DNA of 64,000 nt. It comes from Calliopsis andreniformis (taxonomy: Eukaryota > Arthropoda > Insecta > Hymenoptera > Andrenidae). Made by a program: the position numbers and the translations under genes. Position 1 is the stretch's first letter. Each line of letters starts with the position of its first letter. The DNA lies in the NCBI RefSeq assembly GCF_051401765.1, contig NW_027480569.1, positions 930,001 through 994,000 of the forward strand. Direction: 5' to 3'. Below the pieces are notes generated by a model. The model saw nothing but the letters and a program-made list of their open reading frames with translations. It had not been told where the DNA came from and made no database searches. Positions 1 through 11,839 of the stretch are shown here, one piece after another.

Positions 1-762
1 GGATTGAGGATTGAGGATTGAGGATTGAGGATTGAAGATTGAGTATTGAGGATTGAAGATTGAGGATTGAGTATTGAGGATTGAGGATTCAGGGTTGAAG
101 ATTGAGGATTGAGGATTGAGGATTGAGTACTGAGGATTGAGGATTGGGTATTGAGGATTGAGAAATGAGGATTGAGGATTGAGGTTTGAGGATTGAGGGT
201 TGCAGATTGAGTATTGAGGATTGAAGATTGAGGATTGAGGATTGAGGATTGAGTAATGAGGATTGAAGATTGGGTATTGAGGATTGAAGATTGAGGATAG
301 AGGATTGAGTACTGAGGATGGAGGATGAGGGCTGAGGGTTGAGGATTGAGGATTGAGAAATGAGGATTGAGGATTGAGGATTGAAATTGAGGATTGGGTA
401 TTGAGGATTGAAGAATGAGGATTGAGGAATTGGGATTGAGGATTGAGGATTGAGGATTGAAGATTGAGGATTGGGTATTGAGGATTGAAGAATGAGGATT
501 GAGGATTGAGGATTGAGGATTGAGGATTGAGGATTGAGTGTTGAGGATTGAAGATTGAGGATTGAGTATTGAGGATTGAGGGTTGAGGATTGAAGATTGA
601 GTATTGAGGATTGAAGATTGAGGGTTGAAGATTGAGTATTGGTGATTGAATATTGAGGATTGAGGATTGAGGATTCAGGATTGAGGATTCAGGATTGAGG
701 ATTGAAGATTGAGTATTGATGATTGAATATTGAGGATTGAGGATTGAGGTTTGAGGATTGAG

Positions 763-850
763 GACGAGGACTGACGGTAGAGGATTTAGGTTTGAGGATT
801 GAGGATGAGTGCTAAGCGTCGGGGATTGAGATTCGACGACTGAGGACTGA
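763..850 (+). repeat. CpG-bearing landmark module (GCTAAG module), first of 30
   Basis: It begins GACGAGGACTGACGGTAG, runs through GGATTTAGGTTTGAGG to GAGTGCTAAGCGTCGGGG, and ends ATTCGACGACTGAGGACTG. It concentrates CpG steps (GACGAGG, GACGG, GCGTCGG, TTCGACGA) in an array otherwise nearly free of CpG, and it breaks the 7-bp phase. The GCTAAG word starts at 811, 2530, 3596, 6462, 8463, 9984, 12391, 12878, 13254, 18248, 20976, 22070, 28293, 29723, 30782, 31514, 31890, 33236, 36495, 39140, 40841, 41580, 43750, 44635, 45374, 48558, 50259, 50998, 55542 and 60528. Some copies have only part of the left half; 22070, for example, lacks the GACGAGG...GACGG segment. Confidence 0.9.
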
Positions 851-2171
851 GGATTGAGGACTGAGAATTGAGGATTGAGGATTGAGGATTGAGGATTGAG
901 GATTGAGGATTGAGGATTGAGGATTGAGGATTGAGGATTGAGGATTGAGGATTGATGATTGAGTATTGATGATTGAATATTGAGGATTGAGGACTGAGGT
1001 TTGAGGATTGAGGATTGAGGATTGAGGATTGAGGATTGAGGATTGAGTATTGAAGATTGAGTATTGATGCCTGAGGATTGAGGATCGAGGATAGAGTATT
1101 GAGGATTGGATATTGATTATTGAGGATTGAAGATTGAGGATTGAGGATTGAGGATTGAGAATTGAGAATTGAGTATGAGGACTGAGGGTTGAGGATTGAG
1201 CTTTGAGGAATGAGGATTGAGGGTTGGGGAATGAGGATTGAGGATTGAGGATTGAGGATTGAGCATTGAAGATTGAGTATTGATGCCTGAGGATTGAGGA
1301 TTGAGGATTGATGATTGAGGATCGAGGATTGAAGATTGAGAATTGAGGATTGAAGGTTGAGGATTGAGGATTGAGGATTGAGGATGGAGGATGAGGGCTG
1401 AGGGTTGAGGATTGAGGTTTGAGAAATGAGGATTGAGGGTTGAGGATTGAAATTGAGGATTGGGTATTGAGGATTGAAGAATGAGGATTGAGGAATTAGG
1501 ATTGAGGTTTGAGGATCGAGGATTGAAGGTTGAGGATTGGGTATTGAGGATTGAAGAATGAGGATTGAGGATTGAGGATTGAGAATTGAGGATTCAGGGT
1601 TGAAAATTGAGGATTGAGGATTGAGGATTGAGGATTGAGGATTGAGGATTGAAGATTGAATATTGATGATTGAATATTGAGGACCGAGGATTGAGGGTTG
1701 TGGATTGAGGACGAGGACTGAGGGTTGAATATTGATGTTTGAGGTCTGAGGATTAAGGATTGAGGATTGAGAATTGAGGATTGAGGATTGAGGATTGGAA
1801 ATTGAGGATTGGGTATTTAGGATTGAAGAATGAGGATTGAGGATTGAGGATTGAGAATTGAGAATTGAGGATGAGGACTGAGGGTTGAGGATTGAGGTTT
1901 GAGGTATGAGGATTGATGGTTGAGGATTGAGGATTGAGGATTGAGGATTGAGGATTGAGTATTGAAGATTGAGTATTGATGCCTGAGGCTTGAGGATTGA
2001 GGATTGAGTATTGAGGATTGAGGATTGAAGATTGAGTATTGGGGATTGAAGATTGAGGATTGAGGATTGAGGATTGAGGTTGGAGAATGAGGACTGACGG
2101 TTGAGGGCTGAGGTTTGAGGATTGAAGATTGAGGTCTGAGGACTGAGGATTGAGGATTGAGGATTGAGCAT
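786..2171 (-). other. Repeat-derived open frame, 461 codons, probably not a gene
   Basis: On the minus strand this frame opens at an ATG supplied by a GCATTGA variant unit (CAT at 2169-2171) and closes at a TAA supplied by the GGATTTAGG word of the CpG module (TTA at 786-788). The product would be a low-complexity chain of about 65 degenerate copies of SILNPQS. I see no signal peptide, membrane segment, folded domain or catalytic motif. The frame is open because the minus-strand heptamer has no stop in any phase. Small indels move the reading phase without changing the heptapeptide. No promoter or splice context is recognisable. I think it is a by-product of the repeat; a translated repetitive protein cannot be excluded from sequence alone. 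Confidence 0.3.
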
Positions 2172-2785
2172 TGAGGATTGAAGACTGAGTACTGGGGATT
2201 GGGATTGAAGATTGAGGATTAAGGATTGAAGATTGGGGATTGAGGATCTAGAATTGGAGATTGATTATTGAGGACTGAAGATTGAGGATTGAGAATTGAG
2301 GATTGAGAATTGAGAATTGAGTATGAGGACTGAGGGCTGAGGATTGAGGTTTGAGGAATGAGGATTGAGGGTTGAGGATTGAGGATTGAGGATTGCGGAT
2401 TGAAGATTGAGTATTGATGATTGAATGTTGAGGATTGAGGATTGGGGTTTGAGGATTGAGGACGAGGACTGACGGTAGAGGATTTAGGTTTGAGGATTGA
2501 GGATTGAGGACTGAGGATTTAGGATGAGTGCTAAGGGTCGGGTATTGAGGTTCGACGACTGAGGACTGAGGATTGAGGATTGAGTATTGAGGTTTGAGGA
2601 TTGAGGATGAAGACTGAGGGTTGAGGATTGAGGTTTGAGGAACGAGGATTGAGGATTGAGGATTGAGGACTAAGGATTGACGATTGAGTATTGAAGATTG
2701 AGGATTGATGACTGAGGATTGACGACTGAGAATTGAGGATTGAGGATTGATGATTGAAGATTGAGTATTGAGGACTGAATATTGC

Positions 2786-5247
2786 GGATTGAGGATTGAG
2801 GATTGAGGATTGAGGATTGAAGATTGAGTATTGAGGATTGAAGATTGAGGATTGAGTATTGAGGATTGAGGATTCAGGGTTGAAGATTGAGGATTGAGGA
2901 TTGAGGATTGAGTACTGAGGATTGAGGATTGGGTATTGAGGATTGAGAAATGAGGATTGAGGATTGAGGTTTGAGGATTGAGGGTTGCAGATTGAGTATT
3001 GAGGATTGAAGATTGAGGATTGAGGATTGAGGATTGAGTAATGAGGATTGAAGATTGGGTATTGAGGATTGAAGATTGAGGATAGAGGATTGAGTACTGA
3101 GGATGGAGGATGAGGGCTGAGGGTTGAGGATTGAGGATTGAGAAATGAGGATTGAGGATTGAGGATTGAAATTGAGGATTGGGTATTGAGGATTGAAGAA
3201 TGAGGATTGAGGAATTGGGATTGAGGATTGAGGATTGAGGATTGAAGATTGAGGATTGGGTATTGAGGATTGAAGAATGAGGATTGAGGATTGAGGATTG
3301 AGGATTGAGGATTGAGGATTGAGTGTTGAGGATTGAAGATTGAGGATTGAGTATTGAGGATTGAGGGTTGAGGATTGAAGATTGTGTATTGAGGATTGAA
3401 GATTGAGGGTTGAAGATTGAGTATTGGTGATTGAATATTGAGGATTGAGGATTGAGGATTCAGGATTGAGGATTCAGGATTGAGGATTGAAGATTGAGTA
3501 TTGATGATTGAATATTGAGGATTGAGGATTGAGGTTTGAGGATTGAGGACGAGGACTGACGGTAGAGGATTTAGGTTTGAGGATTGAGGATGAGTGCTAA
3601 GCGTCGGGGATTGAGATTCGACGACTGAGGACTGAGGATTGAGGACTGAGAATTGAGGATTGAGGATTGAGGATTGAGGATTGAGGATTGAGGATTGAGG
3701 ATTGAGGATTGAGGATTGAGGATTGAGGATTGAGGATTGATGATTGAGTATTGATGATTGAATATTGAGGATTGAGGACTGAGGTTTGAGGATTGAGGAT
3801 TGAGGATTGAGGATTGAGGATTGAGGATTGAGTATTGAAGATTGAGTATTGATGCCTGAGGATTGAGGATCGAGGATAGAGTATTGAGGATTGGATATTG
3901 ATTATTGAGGATTGAAGATTGAGGATTGAGGATTGAGGATTGAGAATTGAGAATTGAGTATGAGGACTGAGGGTTGAGGATTGAGCTTTGAGGAATGAGG
4001 ATTGAGGGTTGGGGAATGAGGATTGAGGATTGAGGATTGAGGATTGAGCATTGAAGATTGAGTATTGATGCCTGAGGATTGAGGATTGAGGATTGATGAT
4101 TGAGGATCGAGGATTGAAGATTGAGAATTGAGGATTGAAGGTTGAGGATTGAGGATTGAGGATTGAGGATGGAGGATGAGGGCTGAGGGTTGAGGATTGA
4201 GGTTTGAGAAATGAGGATTGAGGGTTGAGGATTGAAATTGAGGATTGGGTATTGAGGATTGAAGAATGAGGATTGAGGAATTAGGATTGAGGTTTGAGGA
4301 TCGAGGATTGAAGGTTGAGGATTGGGTATTGAGGATTGAAGAATGAGGATTGAGGATTGAGGATTGAGAATTGAGGGTTCAGGGTTGAAAATTGAGGATT
4401 GAGGATTGAGGATTGAGGATTGAGGATTGAGGATTGAAGATTGAATATTGATGATTGAATATTGAGGACCGAGGATTGAGGGTTGTGGATTGAGGACGAG
4501 GACTGAGGGTTGAATATTGATGTTTGAGGTCTGAGGATTAAGGATTGAGGATTGAGAATTGAGGATTGAGGATTGAGGATTGGAAATTGAGGATTGGGTA
4601 TTTAGGATTGAAGAATGAGGATTGAGGATTGAGGATTGAGAATTGAGAATTGAGGATGAGGACTGAGGGTTGAGGATTGAGGTTTGAGGTATGAGGATTG
4701 ATGGTTGAGGATTGAGGATTGAGGATTGAGGATTGAGGATTGAGTATTGAAGATTGAGTATTGATGCCTGAGGCTTGAGGATTGAGGATTGAGTATTGAG
4801 GATTGAGGATTGAAGATTGAGTATTGGGGATTGAAGATTGAGGATTGAGGATTGAGGATTGAGGTTGGAGAATGAGGACTGACGGTTGAGGGTTGAGGTT
4901 TGAGGATTGAAGATTGAGGTCTGAGGACTGAGGATTGAGGATTGAGGATTGAGCATTGAGGATTGAAGACTGAGTACTGGGGATTGGGATTGAAGATTGA
5001 GGATTAAGGATTGAAGATTGGGGATTGAGGATCTAGAATTGGAGATTGATTATTGAGGACTGAAGATTGAGGATTGAGAATTGAGGATTGAGAATTGAGA
5101 ATTGAGTATGAGGACTGAGGGCTGAGGATTGAGGTTTGAGGAATGAGGATTGAGGGTTGAGGATTGAGGATTGAGGATTGCGGATTGAAGATTGAGTATT
5201 GATGATTGAATATTGAGGATTGAGGATTGAGGTTTGAGGATTGAGGA
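2786..5247 (+). repeat. Higher-order repeat A, copy 2
   Basis: This is a near-identical tandem copy of 1-2462. The few differences I saw include GATTGAGTATT at about 598 becoming GATTGTGTATT at about 3384, GAGGATTCAGG at about 1589 becoming GAGGGTTCAGG at about 4375, and GGGCTGAGG near 2105 becoming GGGTTGAGG near 4890. Homology stops near 5245: copy 1 enters GAGGACGAGGACTGACGG, while this copy goes into GAGGATTGAGGATTGAGC. The duplication must be recent or recently homogenised. Confidence 0.92.
3571..4956 (-). other. Second copy of the 461-codon repeat-derived open frame
   Basis: This is the 2785-bp-shifted counterpart of the frame at 786-2171, with the same ATG (from GCATTGA) and the same TAA (from GGATTTAGG). 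The two predicted products differ at two residues, one Ala to Thr and one Ser to Pro. Both changes are non-synonymous and no silent change was noticed inside the frame. Two changes are too few to infer selection, but they give no sign of coding constraint. Other array blocks carrying related sequence have this frame broken. I read it as non-coding. Confidence 0.3.
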
Positions 5248-5490
5248 TTGAGGATTGAGCATTGAAGGTTGAGTATTGACGCCTGAGGATTGCGGATTGA
5301 GGATTGAGGATTGAGGATTGAGGATCGAGGATTGAAGATTGAGTATTGAGGATTGAAGATTGAGGGTTGAAGATTGAGTATTGATGATTGAATATTGAGG
5401 ATTGAGGATTGAGGATCGAGGATTGAAGATTGAGAATTGAGGATTGAAGATTGAGGATTGAGGATTGAGGATTGAGGATTGAGGATTGAG
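5248..5490 (+). repeat. Heptamer linker between repeat A and the next block
   Basis: Degenerate heptamers with one GCATTGAAGGTTGAG...GCCTGAGG word near 5259-5287 and a GATCGAGG word near 5324. The opening words resemble those at 11500-11560 and 23586-23650. No gene or phase-breaking CpG module is present. Confidence 0.7.
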
Positions 5491-7705
5491 GATTGAAGAT
5501 TCAGTATTGAATATTGAAGCTGGAGGATTGTGGATTGAGGGTTAAGGATTGAGGACTGAATATTGTAGATTGAGTATTGATGCCTGAGGATTGAGGATTG
5601 AGGATTGAGGATTGAGGATTCGGGATTGAAGATTGAGTATTGAGGATTGAAGATTGAGGGTTGAAGATTGAGTATTGATGATTGAATATTGAGGAATGAG
5701 GATTGAGGATTGAGGATTGAGGATTGAGGATTGAGGATTGAAGATTGAGTATGGATGATTGAATATTGAGGATTGAGGATTGAGGTTTGAGGAACGAGGA
5801 TTGAGGATTGAGGATTGAGGACTAAGGATTGACGATTGAGTATTGAAGATTGAGGATTGATGACTGAGGATTGACGACTGAGAATTGGGGATTGAGGATT
5901 GATGATTGAAGATTGAGTATTGAGGATTGAATATTGAGGATTGAGGATCGAGGATCGAAGATTGATAATTGAGGATTGAAGATTCGGGATTGAGGATTGA
6001 GTATTGAGGATGGAGGATGGGGGCTGAGGGTTGAATATTGAGGATTGAGGATTGAGTATTGAGGATTGAAGATTGAGGGTTGAAGATTGAGTATTGATGA
6101 TTGAAGATTGAGTATTGAGGATTGAATATTGAGGATTGAGGATTGAGGATTGAAGATTGAGTATTGAGGATTGAATATTGAGGATTGAGGATTGAGGATT
6201 GAGGATTGAGGATTGAGGATTGAAGATTGAGTATTGAGGATTGAAGATTGAGGGTTAAAGATTGAGTATTGATGATTGAATATTGAGGATTGAGGATTGA
6301 GGATTGAGGATTGAGGATTGAGGATTGAGGATTGAAGATTGAGAATTGATGATTGAATATTGAGGATTGAGGATTGAGGTTTGAGGATTGAGGACGAGGA
6401 CTGACGGTAGAGGGTTTAGGTTTGAAGATTGAGGATTGAGGGATGAGGATTGAGGATGAGTGCTAAGGGTCGGGGATTGATGTTCGACGACTGAGGACTG
6501 AGGATTGAGGATTGAGAATTGAGGATAGATGTTCGAGGATTGAAGATTGAGGATTGAGGATTGAGGATTGAGGAATGAGGATTGAAGATTGAGTATTGAG
6601 GATTGAAGATTGAGGATAGAGGATTGAGTACTGAGGATGGAGTATGAGGGCTGAGGGTTGAGGATTGAGGATTGAGAAATGAGGATTGAGGATTGAGGAT
6701 TGAAATTGAGGATAGGGTATTGAGGATTGAAGAATGAGGATTGAGGAATTAGGATTGAGGATTGAGGATTGAGGATTGAAGATTGAGGATTGGGTATTGA
6801 GGATTGAAGAATGAGGATTGAGGATTGAGGATTGAGGATTGAGGATTGAGGATTGAGTGTTGAGGATTGAAAATTGAGGATTGAGGATTGACGATTGAGG
6901 ATTGAGGATTGAAGATTGAGTATTGATGATTGAAGATGGAGGATTGAGTATTGAGGATTGAGGATTCAGGGTTGAAGATTGAGGATTGAGGATTGAGGAT
7001 TGAGGATTGAGGATTGAGGATTGAGGATTGAAGATTGAATATTTATGATTGAATATTGAGGACTGAGGATTGAGGGTTGAGAATTGAGGATAGATGTTTG
7101 AGGATTGAAGATTGAGGATTGAGGATTGAGGATTGAGGAATGAGGATTGAAGGTTGAGTATTGAGGATTGAAGATTGAGGATAGAGGATTGAGTACAGAG
7201 GATGGAGGATGAGGGCTGAGGGTTGAGGATTGAGGATTGAGAAATGAGGATTGAGGATTGAGGATTGAAATTGAGGATTGGGTATTGAGGATTGAAGAAT
7301 GAGGATTGAGGAATTAGGATTGAGGATTGAGGATTGAGGATTGAAGGTTGAGGATTGGGTATTGAGAATTGAAGAATGAGGATTGAGGATTGAGGATTGA
7401 GGATTGAGGATTGAAGATTGAGTGTTGAGGATTGAAAATTGAGGATTGAGGATTGACGATTGAGGATTGAGGATTGAAGATTGAGTATTGAGGATTGAAG
7501 ATGGAGGATTGAGTATTGAGGATTGAGGATCCAGGGTTGAAGATTGAGGATTGAGGATTGAGGATTGAGGATTGAGGATTGAGGTATGAAGATTGAATAT
7601 TTATGATTGAATATTGAGGACTGAGGGTTGAGGGTTGTGGATTGAGGACGAGGACTGAGGGTTGAATATTGATGTTTGAGGTCTGAGGATTAAGGATTGA
7701 GGATT
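5490..7705 (+). repeat. Segmental copy B (matches 38170-40380)
   Basis: The words GATTCAGTATTGA, GAAGCTGGAGG, GCCTGAGG, GTATGGATG, GAGGGTTAAAG, the GCTAAGGGTCGG module (6462), GTACAGAGGATGG (near 7193) and GATCCAGGG occur in the same order and spacing as at +32678 bp. The right edge is near 7705, where GATTGAGAATTG here is GATTGATGATTG there. The left part (5490-6805) also matches 54570-55885 at +49080. Confidence 0.82.
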
Positions 7706-8510
7706 GAGAATTGAGGATTGAGGATTAAGGATTGAAGATTAAGGATTGGGTATTTAGGATTGAAGAGTGAGGATTGAGGGGTGAGGTTTGAGGATTGGGG
7801 ATTGAAGATTGAGTATTGATGATTGAATATTGAGGATTGAGGATTGAGGTTTGAGGATTGAGGATGAAGACTGAGGGTTGAGGATTGAGGTTTGAGGAAC
7901 GAGGATTGAGGATTGAGGATTGAGGACTAAGGATTGACGATCGAGTATTGAAGATTGAGGATTGATGACTGAGGATTGACGACTGAGAATTGAGGATTGA
8001 GGATTGATGATTGAAGATTGAGTATTGAGGATTGAATATTGCGGATTGAGGATTGAGGATTGAGGATTGAGGATTGAGGATTGAGGATTGAAGATTGAGT
8101 ATTGAGTATTGAAGGTTGAGGATAGTGGATTGAGGATTAAGGAATGAGGATTGAATATTGTAGATTGAGTATTGATGCCTGAGGATTGAGGATTGAGGAT
8201 TGAGGATTGAGGATTGAGGATGGAAGATTGAGTATTGAGGATTGAAGATTGAGGGTTGAAGATTGAGTATTGATGATTGAATATTGAGGATTGAGGATTG
8301 AGGATTGAGGATTGAGGATTGAGGATTGAGGATTGAAGATTGAGTATTGCTGATTGAATATTGAGGATTGGGGATTGAGGTTTGAGGATTGAGGACGAGG
8401 ACTGACGGTAGAGGATTTAGGTTTGAGGATTGAGGATTGAGGACTGAGGATTGAGGATGCGTGCTAAGCGTCGGGGATTGAGATTCGACGACTGAGGACT
8501 GAGGATTGAG
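7480..8510 (+). repeat. Segmental copy C (matches 27310-28340 and 59545-60575)
   Basis: The offset is 19830 bp to the second copy and a further 32235 bp to the third. It is anchored by GATGGAGGATTGAG, GATCCAGGG, GAGGACGAGGACTGAGGG, GACGATCGAG, GGATAGTGG, GTATTGCTGATTG and a GCGTGCTAAGCG module (8463, 28293, 60528). One visible difference: ACTGAGGGTTGAGGG near 7620 is ACTGAGGATTGAGGG in the 27 kb copy. Confidence 0.83.
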
Positions 8511-9090
8511 GATTGAGAATTGAGGATTGATGTTTGAGGATTGAAGACTGAGGATTGGGTATTGAGGATTGAGGAATGAGGATTGAGGATTGAGGATTGA
8601 GGATCTAGGATTGGAGATTGATTATTGAGTATTGAAGGTTGAGGATTGTGGATTGAGGATTGAGGATTGAGGATTGAGGATTGAGGATTGAGGATTGAGG
8701 ATTGAGGATTGAGGATTGAGGATTGAGGATTGAGGATTGAGGATTGAGGATTGAAGATTGAGTATTGATGATTGAATATTGAGGATTGAGGATTGAGGTT
8801 TGAGGATTGAGGATTGAGGATTGAGGATTGAGGATTGAGTATTGAAGATTGAGTATTGATGCCTGAGGATTGAGGATCGAGGATTGTGTATTGAGGATTG
8901 GAGATTGATTATTGAGGATTGAAGATTGAGGATTGAGGATTGAGGATTGAGAATTGAGAATTGAGTATGAGGACTGAGGGTTGAGGATTGAGGTTTGAAG
9001 AATGAGGATTGAGGGTTGGGGAATGAGGATTCAGGATTGAGGATTGAGGATTGAGGATTGAGGATTGAGGATTGAGGATTGAAGATTGAG
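8000..9090 (+). repeat. Segmental copy D (matches 40380-41470, 44174-45260 in part, 49800-50890)
   Basis: The offset to the 40 kb copy is 32378 bp, fixed by the GCGTGCTAAGCG module (8463 and 40841) and the TAGATTGAGTATTGATGCC word (8161 and 40539). It includes a long run of nearly perfect heptamers (about 8653-8750) followed by GGAGATTGATTATTGAGG. It diverges after 9090, where TATTGAGTATTCAGC replaces TATTGATGATTGAA. Confidence 0.82.
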
Positions 9091-9114
9091 TATTGAGTAT
9101 TCAGCATTGAAGAT

Positions 9115-9900
9115 TGAGGATTGAGTATTGAGGATTGAGGATTCAGGGTTGAATATTGAGGATTGAGGATTGAGGATTGAGGATTGAGGATTGAAGATTG
9201 AATATTTATGATTGAATATTGAGGACTGAGGATTGAGTGTTGTGGATTGAGGACGAGGACTGAGGGTTGAATATTGATGTTTGAGGTCTGAGGATTAAGG
9301 ATTGAGGATTGAGAATTGAGGATTGAGGATTGAGGATTGCAGACTAAGGATTGGGTATTTAGGATTGAAGAATGAGGATTGAGGATTGTGGTTTGAGGAT
9401 TGGGGATTGAAGATTGAGTATTGATGATTGAATATTGAGGATTGAGGATTGAGGTTTGAGGATTGAGGATGAAGACTGAGGGTTGAGGATTGAGGTTTGA
9501 GGAACGAGGATTGAGGATTGAGGATTGAGGACTAAGGATTGACGATTAAGTATTGAAGATTGAGGATTGATGACTGAGGATTGACGACTGAGAATTGAGG
9601 ATTGAGGATTGATGATTGAAGATTGAGTATTGAGGATTGAATATTGCGGATTGAGGATTGAGGATAGTGGATTGAGGATTAAGGATTGAGGATTGAATAT
9701 AGTAGATTGAGTATTGATGCCTGAGGATTGAGGATTGAGGATTGAGGATTGAGGATTGAGGATGGAAGATTGAGTATTGAGGATTGAAGATTGAGGGTTG
9801 AAGATTGAGTATTGATGATTGAATATTGAGGATTGAGGATTGAGGATTGAGGATTGAAGATTGAGTATTGCTGATTGAATATTGAGGATTGGGGATTGAG
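9115..9900 (+). repeat. Segmental copy E (matches 14205-15010)
   Basis: The offset is 5090 bp through GATTCAGGGTTGAATATTG, GAGTGTTGTGG (GAGTGTTCTGG in the other copy), the GACGATTAAG word and the TATTGATGCC word. Near 9845 it is shorter than the other copy by 21 bp, i.e. three heptamers. Confidence 0.78.
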
Positions 9901-9939
9901 GTTTGAGGATTGAGGACGAGGACTGACGGTAGAGGATTT

Positions 9940-11838
9940 AGGTTTGAGGATTGAGGATTGAAGACTGAGGATTGAGGATGCGTGCTAAGCGTCGGGGATT
10001 GAGATTCGACGACTGAGGACTGAGGATTGAGGATTGAAATTGAGGATTGGGTATTGAGGATTGAAGAATGAGGATTGAGGAATTGGGATTGAGGATTGAC
10101 GATTGAGGATTGAAGATTGAGGATTGGGTATTGAGGATTGAAGAATGAGGATTGAGGACTGAGGATTGAGGATTGAGGATTGAAGATTGAGTGTTGAGGA
10201 TAGAAGATTGAGGATTGAGGATTGACGATTGAGGATTGAGTACTGAAGATTGAGTATTGAGGATTGAAGGTTGAGGATTGAGTATTGAGGATTGAGGATT
10301 CAGGGTTGAAGATTGAGGATAGAGGATTGAGGAATGAGGATTGAGGATTAAGGATTGAAGATTGAATATTGATGATTGAATATTGAGGACTGAGGATTGA
10401 GGGTTGTGGATTGAGGACGAGGACTGAGGGTTGAATATTGATGTTTGACGTCTGAGGATTAAGGATTGAGGATTGAGAATTGAGGATTGAGGATTGAGGA
10501 TTGAAGATTAAGTATTGGGTATTTAGGATTGAAGAATGAGGATTGAGGATTGAGGTTTGACGATTGAGGATTGAAGATTTAGTATTGATGATTGAATATT
10601 GAGGATTGAGGATTGAGGTTTGAGGATTCAGGATGAAGATTGGGGGTTGAGGATTGAGGTTTGAGGAACGAGGATTGAGGTTTGAGGATTGAGGACTAAG
10701 GATTGACGATTGAGTATTGAAGATTGAGGATTGATGACTGAGGATTGACGACTGAGAATTGAGGATTGATGATTGATGATTGAAGATTGAGTATTGAGGA
10801 TTGAATATTGCGGATTGAGGATTGAGGATTGAGGATTGAGGATTGGGGATTGAGGATTGAAGATTGAGTATTGATTATTGAAGGCTGAGGATTGTGGATT
10901 GAGGATTAAGGATTGAGGATTGAATATTGTAGATTGAGTATTGATGCCTGAGGATTGAGGATTGAGGATTGAGGACTGAGGATTGAGGATTGAGGATTGA
11001 AGATTGACTATTGAGGATTGATGATTGAGGGTTGAAGATTGCGTATTGATGATTGAATATTGAGGATTGAGGATTGAGGATTGAGGATTGACGATTGAGG
11101 ATTGAGGATTGAAGATTGAGTATTGATGATTGAATATTGAGGATTGAAGAATGAGGATTGAGGATTGAGGATTGAGGATTGAGGATTGAGGATCTAAGAT
11201 TGGAAATTGATTATTGAGTATTGAAGGTTGAGGATTGTGGATTGAGGATTGAGGATTGAGGATTGAGGATCGAGGATTGAGGATTGAGGATTGAGGATTG
11301 AGGATTGAGGATTGAGGATCGAAGATTGAGTATTGATGATTGAATATTGAGGATTGAGGATTGAGGTTTGAGGATTGAGGATTGAGGATTGAGGATTGAG
11401 TATTGAGAATTGAGTATGAGGGCTGAGGGTTGAGGATTGAGGTTTGAGGAATGAGGACTGAGGGTTGGGGAATGAGGATTGAGGATTGAGGATTGAGGAT
11501 TGAGCATTGAAGGTTGAGTATTGATGCCTGAGGATTGAGGATTGAGGATTGATGATTGAGGATCGAGGATTGAAGATTGAGAATTGAGGATTGAAGATTG
11601 AGGGTTGAGGATTGAGGATTGAGGATGGAGGATGAGGGCTGAGGGTTGAGGGTTGAGGATTGAGAAATGAGGATTCAGGATTGAGGATTGAAATTGAGGA
11701 TTGGGTATTGAGGATTGAAGAATGAGGATTGAGGAATTAGGATTGAGGATTGAGGATTGAGGATTGAAGATTGAGGATTGGGTATTGAGGGTTGAAGAAT
11801 GAGGATTGAGGATTGAGGATTGACGATTGAGTATTGAG
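9940..11838 (+). repeat. Segmental copy F (matches 22026-23924)
   Basis: The offset is a constant 12086 bp from the GCGTGCTAAGCG module (9984 and 22070), through GAAGATTGGGGGTTGAGG and GATTGCGTATTGATG, to the GATCTAAGATTGGAAATTG word and beyond. A few substitutions are visible, such as GATCGAGG near 11273 against GATCGAAG near 23355. It diverges after GACGATTGAGTATTGA near 11838. Confidence 0.87.
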
Positions 11839-11839
11839 G

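Larger units (their letters stand above)
1..2785 (+). repeat. Higher-order repeat A, copy 1 (2785-bp period)
   Basis: Position 1 onward and position 2786 onward read the same through the long pure runs, the phase-breaking words and the CpG module (GCTAAG at 811 and 3596). This fixes the period at 2785 bp. The shared part of this copy ends near 2462. The remainder (2463-2785) carries a second CpG module (GCTAAG at 2530) and the GACTAAGGATTGACG word and has no counterpart in copy 2. Confidence 0.93.

Noticed and set aside
811..850. CENP-B box inside the CpG module
   Set aside because: TTCGACGACTGAGG has the TTCG start, but the required A and CGGG positions of the mammalian CENP-B box do not match on either strand.
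786..2171. Long minus-strand open frames (461 codons, and many of 60-160 codons) as protein-coding genes
   Set aside because: The repeat unit has no minus-strand stop in any phase, so long frames are expected. The products are only degenerate SILNPQS repeats with no domain, and the same sequence in other copies is interrupted. Many shorter frames start at TTG and not ATG (for example the frames ending at 17060, 34301 and 42506).
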